DNA of 9,571 nucleotides from Desulfuromonadaceae bacterium (lineage in GTDB: Bacteria > Desulfobacterota > Desulfuromonadia > Desulfuromonadales > Geopsychrobacteraceae), in NCBI GenBank assembly GCA_030639985.1, contig DAOWKG010000035.1:1-9571 (forward strand), given 5' to 3'. The position numbers and the translations under genes were made by a program. The stretch's first letter is position 1, and each line of letters begins with the position of its first letter. Shown here piece after piece: positions 7,467 to 9,571 of the stretch. The notes under the pieces were generated by a model. That model did not search any database, was not told the DNA's origin, and was given only the letters and a program-made list of their open reading frames with translations.

Positions 7467-8618
7467 ATGCGCAAATCGTTACTTTCCCATGTAAAACGAG
7501 TAGTTGTAAAAATAGGCAGTGGCGTTATTTCCGATCGTGAAGGTCTGGCATCGGCACAATTGAGTGCAATTTCGTCCGACATTTGTCATCTACTTGATCG
7601 TGGGTTAGAAGTTATCCTCGTCTCCTCCGGTGCAGTGGCGGCCGGCAAAGGAGGATTAGACCTTGCCGAGTGGCCCCAAACCATCCCCCAAAAACAGGCA
7701 GCAGCTGCAATCGGTCAGACCTTAATCATCCATGAATACCAGAAGACCTTTCACGCATCAAACCATAAGGTAGCTCAGGTGCTGTTGACTCGGGACGACT
7801 TATCAAATCGGCGGCGTTACCTTAACGCCCGGAATACGGTAATGACCCTGCTTGAATATGGGGTAACTCCAATTGTCAACGAAAACGATACAGTTGTAGT
7901 TGAAGAAATTCGCTTTGGCGACAACGACAACCTGTCTGCGCAAGTAACCAACCTGGTGGATGCTGACATGTTGATAATCCTCTCCGATGTTGATGGCCTC
8001 TACGATAGCAACCCGGCAGAAAACCCCCAAGCCCAGTTGATTCCAATAGTTGAGCGAGTCACACCAGCTATTGAAGCGATGGGAGGGAAATCGAGCTCAA
8101 ATGTCGGCACCGGTGGCATGAGTACCAAGCTGAAAGCAGCTAAACGGGCATCCCTCAGTGGAGTTGGCACCCTGATAGTCAATGGCCGGAGTGAAAATAT
8201 CCTTAGTAGAGTTTTTGCCGGTGAAGATATCGGCACCTACTTTCTCCCGGCACAATCCAGACTTACAGCAAGAAAACACTGGATTGCTTTTTCCAAAAAA
8301 CCCCGCGGCAAACTACTTATTGATAGCGGCGGTCAGAATGCGGTGATTAAGCATGGTAAAAGTTTACTGCCTGCCGGCATTTGCGGAGTGGATGGTGGCT
8401 TTGAGCGCGGTGATGCAGTCCGGCTATGTGACCTTGATGGCGAAGAATTTGCGCGTGGGGTAATCAGTTACTCATTGACCGAAACGCTCCAAATCATGGG
8501 TAAACAGTGCGACGAAATCGAACCTATCCTGGGATATAAATATCGTGACGAAGTTGTTTGTCGTGATAATTTGGTTTTGTCGACAGATGATAACGGCAGT
8601 GAAGAGGAGGAAGATTGA
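7467..8618 (+). CDS. proB: Glutamate 5-kinase
   Basis: ProB phosphorylates L-glutamate with ATP to gamma-glutamyl phosphate, the first and feedback-controlled step of proline synthesis, in the cytoplasm. The 383-residue product has the amino-acid kinase fold: VVVKIGSGV near residue 12, SSGAVAAG (53-60), NEND (138-141, substrate binding), [11 protein letters not shown] (from S173) and GTGGMSTK (214-221). A C-terminal PUA domain (about 282-360) follows, as in E. coli ProB (367 residues). The extra length is mostly a short acidic tail ending SEEEED. ATG at 7467 gives the expected N-terminus but lacks a good ribosome binding site; a stem-loop lies upstream. Its stop overlaps the proA start in TGATG, so ProB and ProA, which form a channelling pair for the unstable intermediate, are probably made in step. 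Confidence 0.97.
   Translation: MRKSLLSHVKRVVVKIGSGVISDREGLASAQLSAISSDICHLLDRGLEVILVSSGAVAAGKGGLDLAEWPQTIPQKQAAAAIGQTLIIHEYQKTFHASNHKVAQVLLTRDDLSNRRRYLNARNTVMTLLEYGVTPIVNENDTVVVEEIRFGDNDNLSAQVTNLVDADMLIILSDVDGLYDSNPAENPQAQLIPIVERVTPAIEAMGGKSSSNVGTGGMSTKLKAAKRASLSGVGTLIVNGRSENILSRVFAGEDIGTYFLPAQSRLTARKHWIAFSKKPRGKLLIDSGGQNAVIKHGKSLLPAGICGVDGGFERGDAVRLCDLDGEEFARGVISYSLTETLQIMGKQCDEIEPILGYKYRDEVVCRDNLVLSTDDNGSEEEED
8605..8610 (+). promoter_or_regulatory. proA ribosome binding site inside proB
   Basis: AGGAGG sits 7 bases before the proA ATG (8618) and within the codons for the Glu-rich tail of ProB. With the TGATG stop/start overlap this is a classic layout for translational coupling. Confidence 0.85.
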
Positions 8619-9571
8619 TGACTATCGGTGAAGAGATGTTGGCATTGGCAATTGCTGCCCGGAACGCTTCTTGGCAGATGGCAAATTTATCTTCGGCAGT
8701 TAAAAATGAACTGTTAATCGAGATGGCTGCGGCACTGGAACAGAATACTGAGAAGCTTCAGGTAGAAAACGCAAAAGATCTCGAAAATGCGCACAAAAAT
8801 GGCATGGCACCCGCAATGGTTGACCGCCTGGCACTGACCCCAGATCGAATTGAGGGGATGGCTTCGGGCTTGCGCGAAGTAGCAGCATTGCCAGATCCCG
8901 TGGGTGAAATTACCGGCATGTGGTTGCGCCCCAATGGTATCCAAGTTGGTCGACAGCGCATCCCCCTGGGGGTAATTGGGATAATTTACGAATCCCGCCC
9001 CAATGTTACCGCCGATGCAGCAGGCCTATGCCTGAAAAGTGGTAATGCCGTAATTTTGCGCGGCGGTTCGGAAGCAATAAATTCCAACCGTGCCATCGGC
9101 AAAATATTACAGCAGGTTTTACAAGCACAGGGACTACCAGTTGCAGCGTTGCAAGTGATAACGACCAGTGATCGTAATGCCGTAACCGAGCTGCTAAAGC
9201 TGGAAGAGCAGATCGACTTAATAATCCCTCGCGGGGGTGAAGGACTGATCCGTTTTGTATCTGAGAATTCGAGAATTCCGGTCATCAAACATTATAAAGG
9301 GGTTTGCCACACCTACGTTGATGCGGCTGCCGATTTACAAATGGCTGAGGATATCTGCCTGAATGCCAAGGTGCAGCGCCCCGGTGTTTGCAATGCGATG
9401 GAGACGTTATTGATTCATCATGATATCGCCGCCGAATTTTTGCCCCAAATCTGCGCTGCCATGGGCAAAGCCGGGGTAGAATTACGTGGCTGCGAGGCAG
9501 CCCGAAAAATCGTTGCCGATTTGGTTCCAGCGACCGAAGCAGATTGGCATGCGGAATATCTTGAGCTGATC
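8618..9571 (+). CDS. proA: Gamma-glutamyl phosphate reductase, N-terminal 318 residues (3' end outside window)
   Basis: ProA reduces gamma-glutamyl phosphate with NADPH to glutamate 5-semialdehyde, the second step of proline synthesis. The frame runs from ATG at 8618, sharing one base with the proB stop, to the window edge without a stop. It shows aldehyde-dehydrogenase-fold features typical of Pro[18 protein letters not shown] (from about residue 113) and [12 protein letters not shown] in the cofactor-binding half, [21 protein letters not shown], then the catalytic cysteine C258 in [13 protein letters not shown]. ProA proteins are usually about 417 residues, so about 100 C-terminal residues are missing because of the window boundary, not mutation. 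Cofactor use is from family knowledge. Confidence 0.97.
   Translation, partial: MTIGEEMLALAIAARNASWQMANLSSAVKNELLIEMAAALEQNTEKLQVENAKDLENAHKNGMAPAMVDRLALTPDRIEGMASGLREVAALPDPVGEITGMWLRPNGIQVGRQRIPLGVIGIIYESRPNVTADAAGLCLKSGNAVILRGGSEAINSNRAIGKILQQVLQAQGLPVAALQVITTSDRNAVTELLKLEEQIDLIIPRGGEGLIRFVSENSRIPVIKHYKGVCHTYVDAAADLQMAEDICLNAKVQRPGVCNAMETLLIHHDIAAEFLPQICAAMGKAGVELRGCEAARKIVADLVPATEADWHAEYLELI

Overview
The window looks like a chromosomal housekeeping segment of a Gram-negative bacterium, most likely a desulfuromonad-type (former Deltaproteobacteria, Geobacter/Pelobacter/Desulfuromonas-like) organism. The reasons are the rplU-rpmA-obg-proB-proA order, a receiver-PilZ-GAF regulator with an intact c-di-GMP motif, a cobalamin-type radical SAM protein of anaerobe flavour, and a small protein resembling the MXAN_5187 C-terminal family known from myxobacteria and Geobacter relatives. 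This assignment is inference from gene content and protein style; no search was run. I see no insertion sequence, integrase, CRISPR array, tRNA or rRNA, and no gene-free stretch longer than 300 bases.

Left part (1-2994, plus strand): the 3' portion of clpB (disaggregase; about 350 N-terminal residues lie outside the window). After an 87-base gap with a candidate promoter comes a 455-residue response regulator with the order receiver, PilZ, coiled coil, GAF. It has no DNA-binding or enzymatic output domain.

Middle (2987-5394, minus strand): a two-gene operon. A 182-residue coiled-coil protein of unknown function is followed after 8 bases by a 616-residue B12-type radical SAM protein, whose 3' end overlaps the regulator gene tail-to-tail by 8 bases. 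A well-formed sigma70-type promoter (TTTACA-17-TATAGT) precedes the pair.

The 236-base divergent region (5395-5630) holds that minus-strand promoter, a strong plus-strand promoter for rplU (TTGACA/TATAGT), a leader hairpin followed by five T, and an unannotated 35-codon minus-strand reading frame with a C-x2-C-x8-C-x2-C zinc-ribbon-like pattern. This frame is the most unusual item here, but it is unproven.

Right part (5631-9571, plus strand): rplU and rpmA (ribosomal proteins L21 and L27), a strong intrinsic terminator, obg (ribosome-associated GTPase), then proB and proA (the first two steps of proline synthesis). proB and proA are translationally coupled by a TGATG overlap. proA runs off the right edge, lacking roughly 100 C-terminal residues.

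I do not see a convincing new defence or mobile system. The genes are mostly ordinary; the points worth a second look are the regulator architecture, the unknown-protein/radical SAM pair, and the crowded divergent region before rplU.
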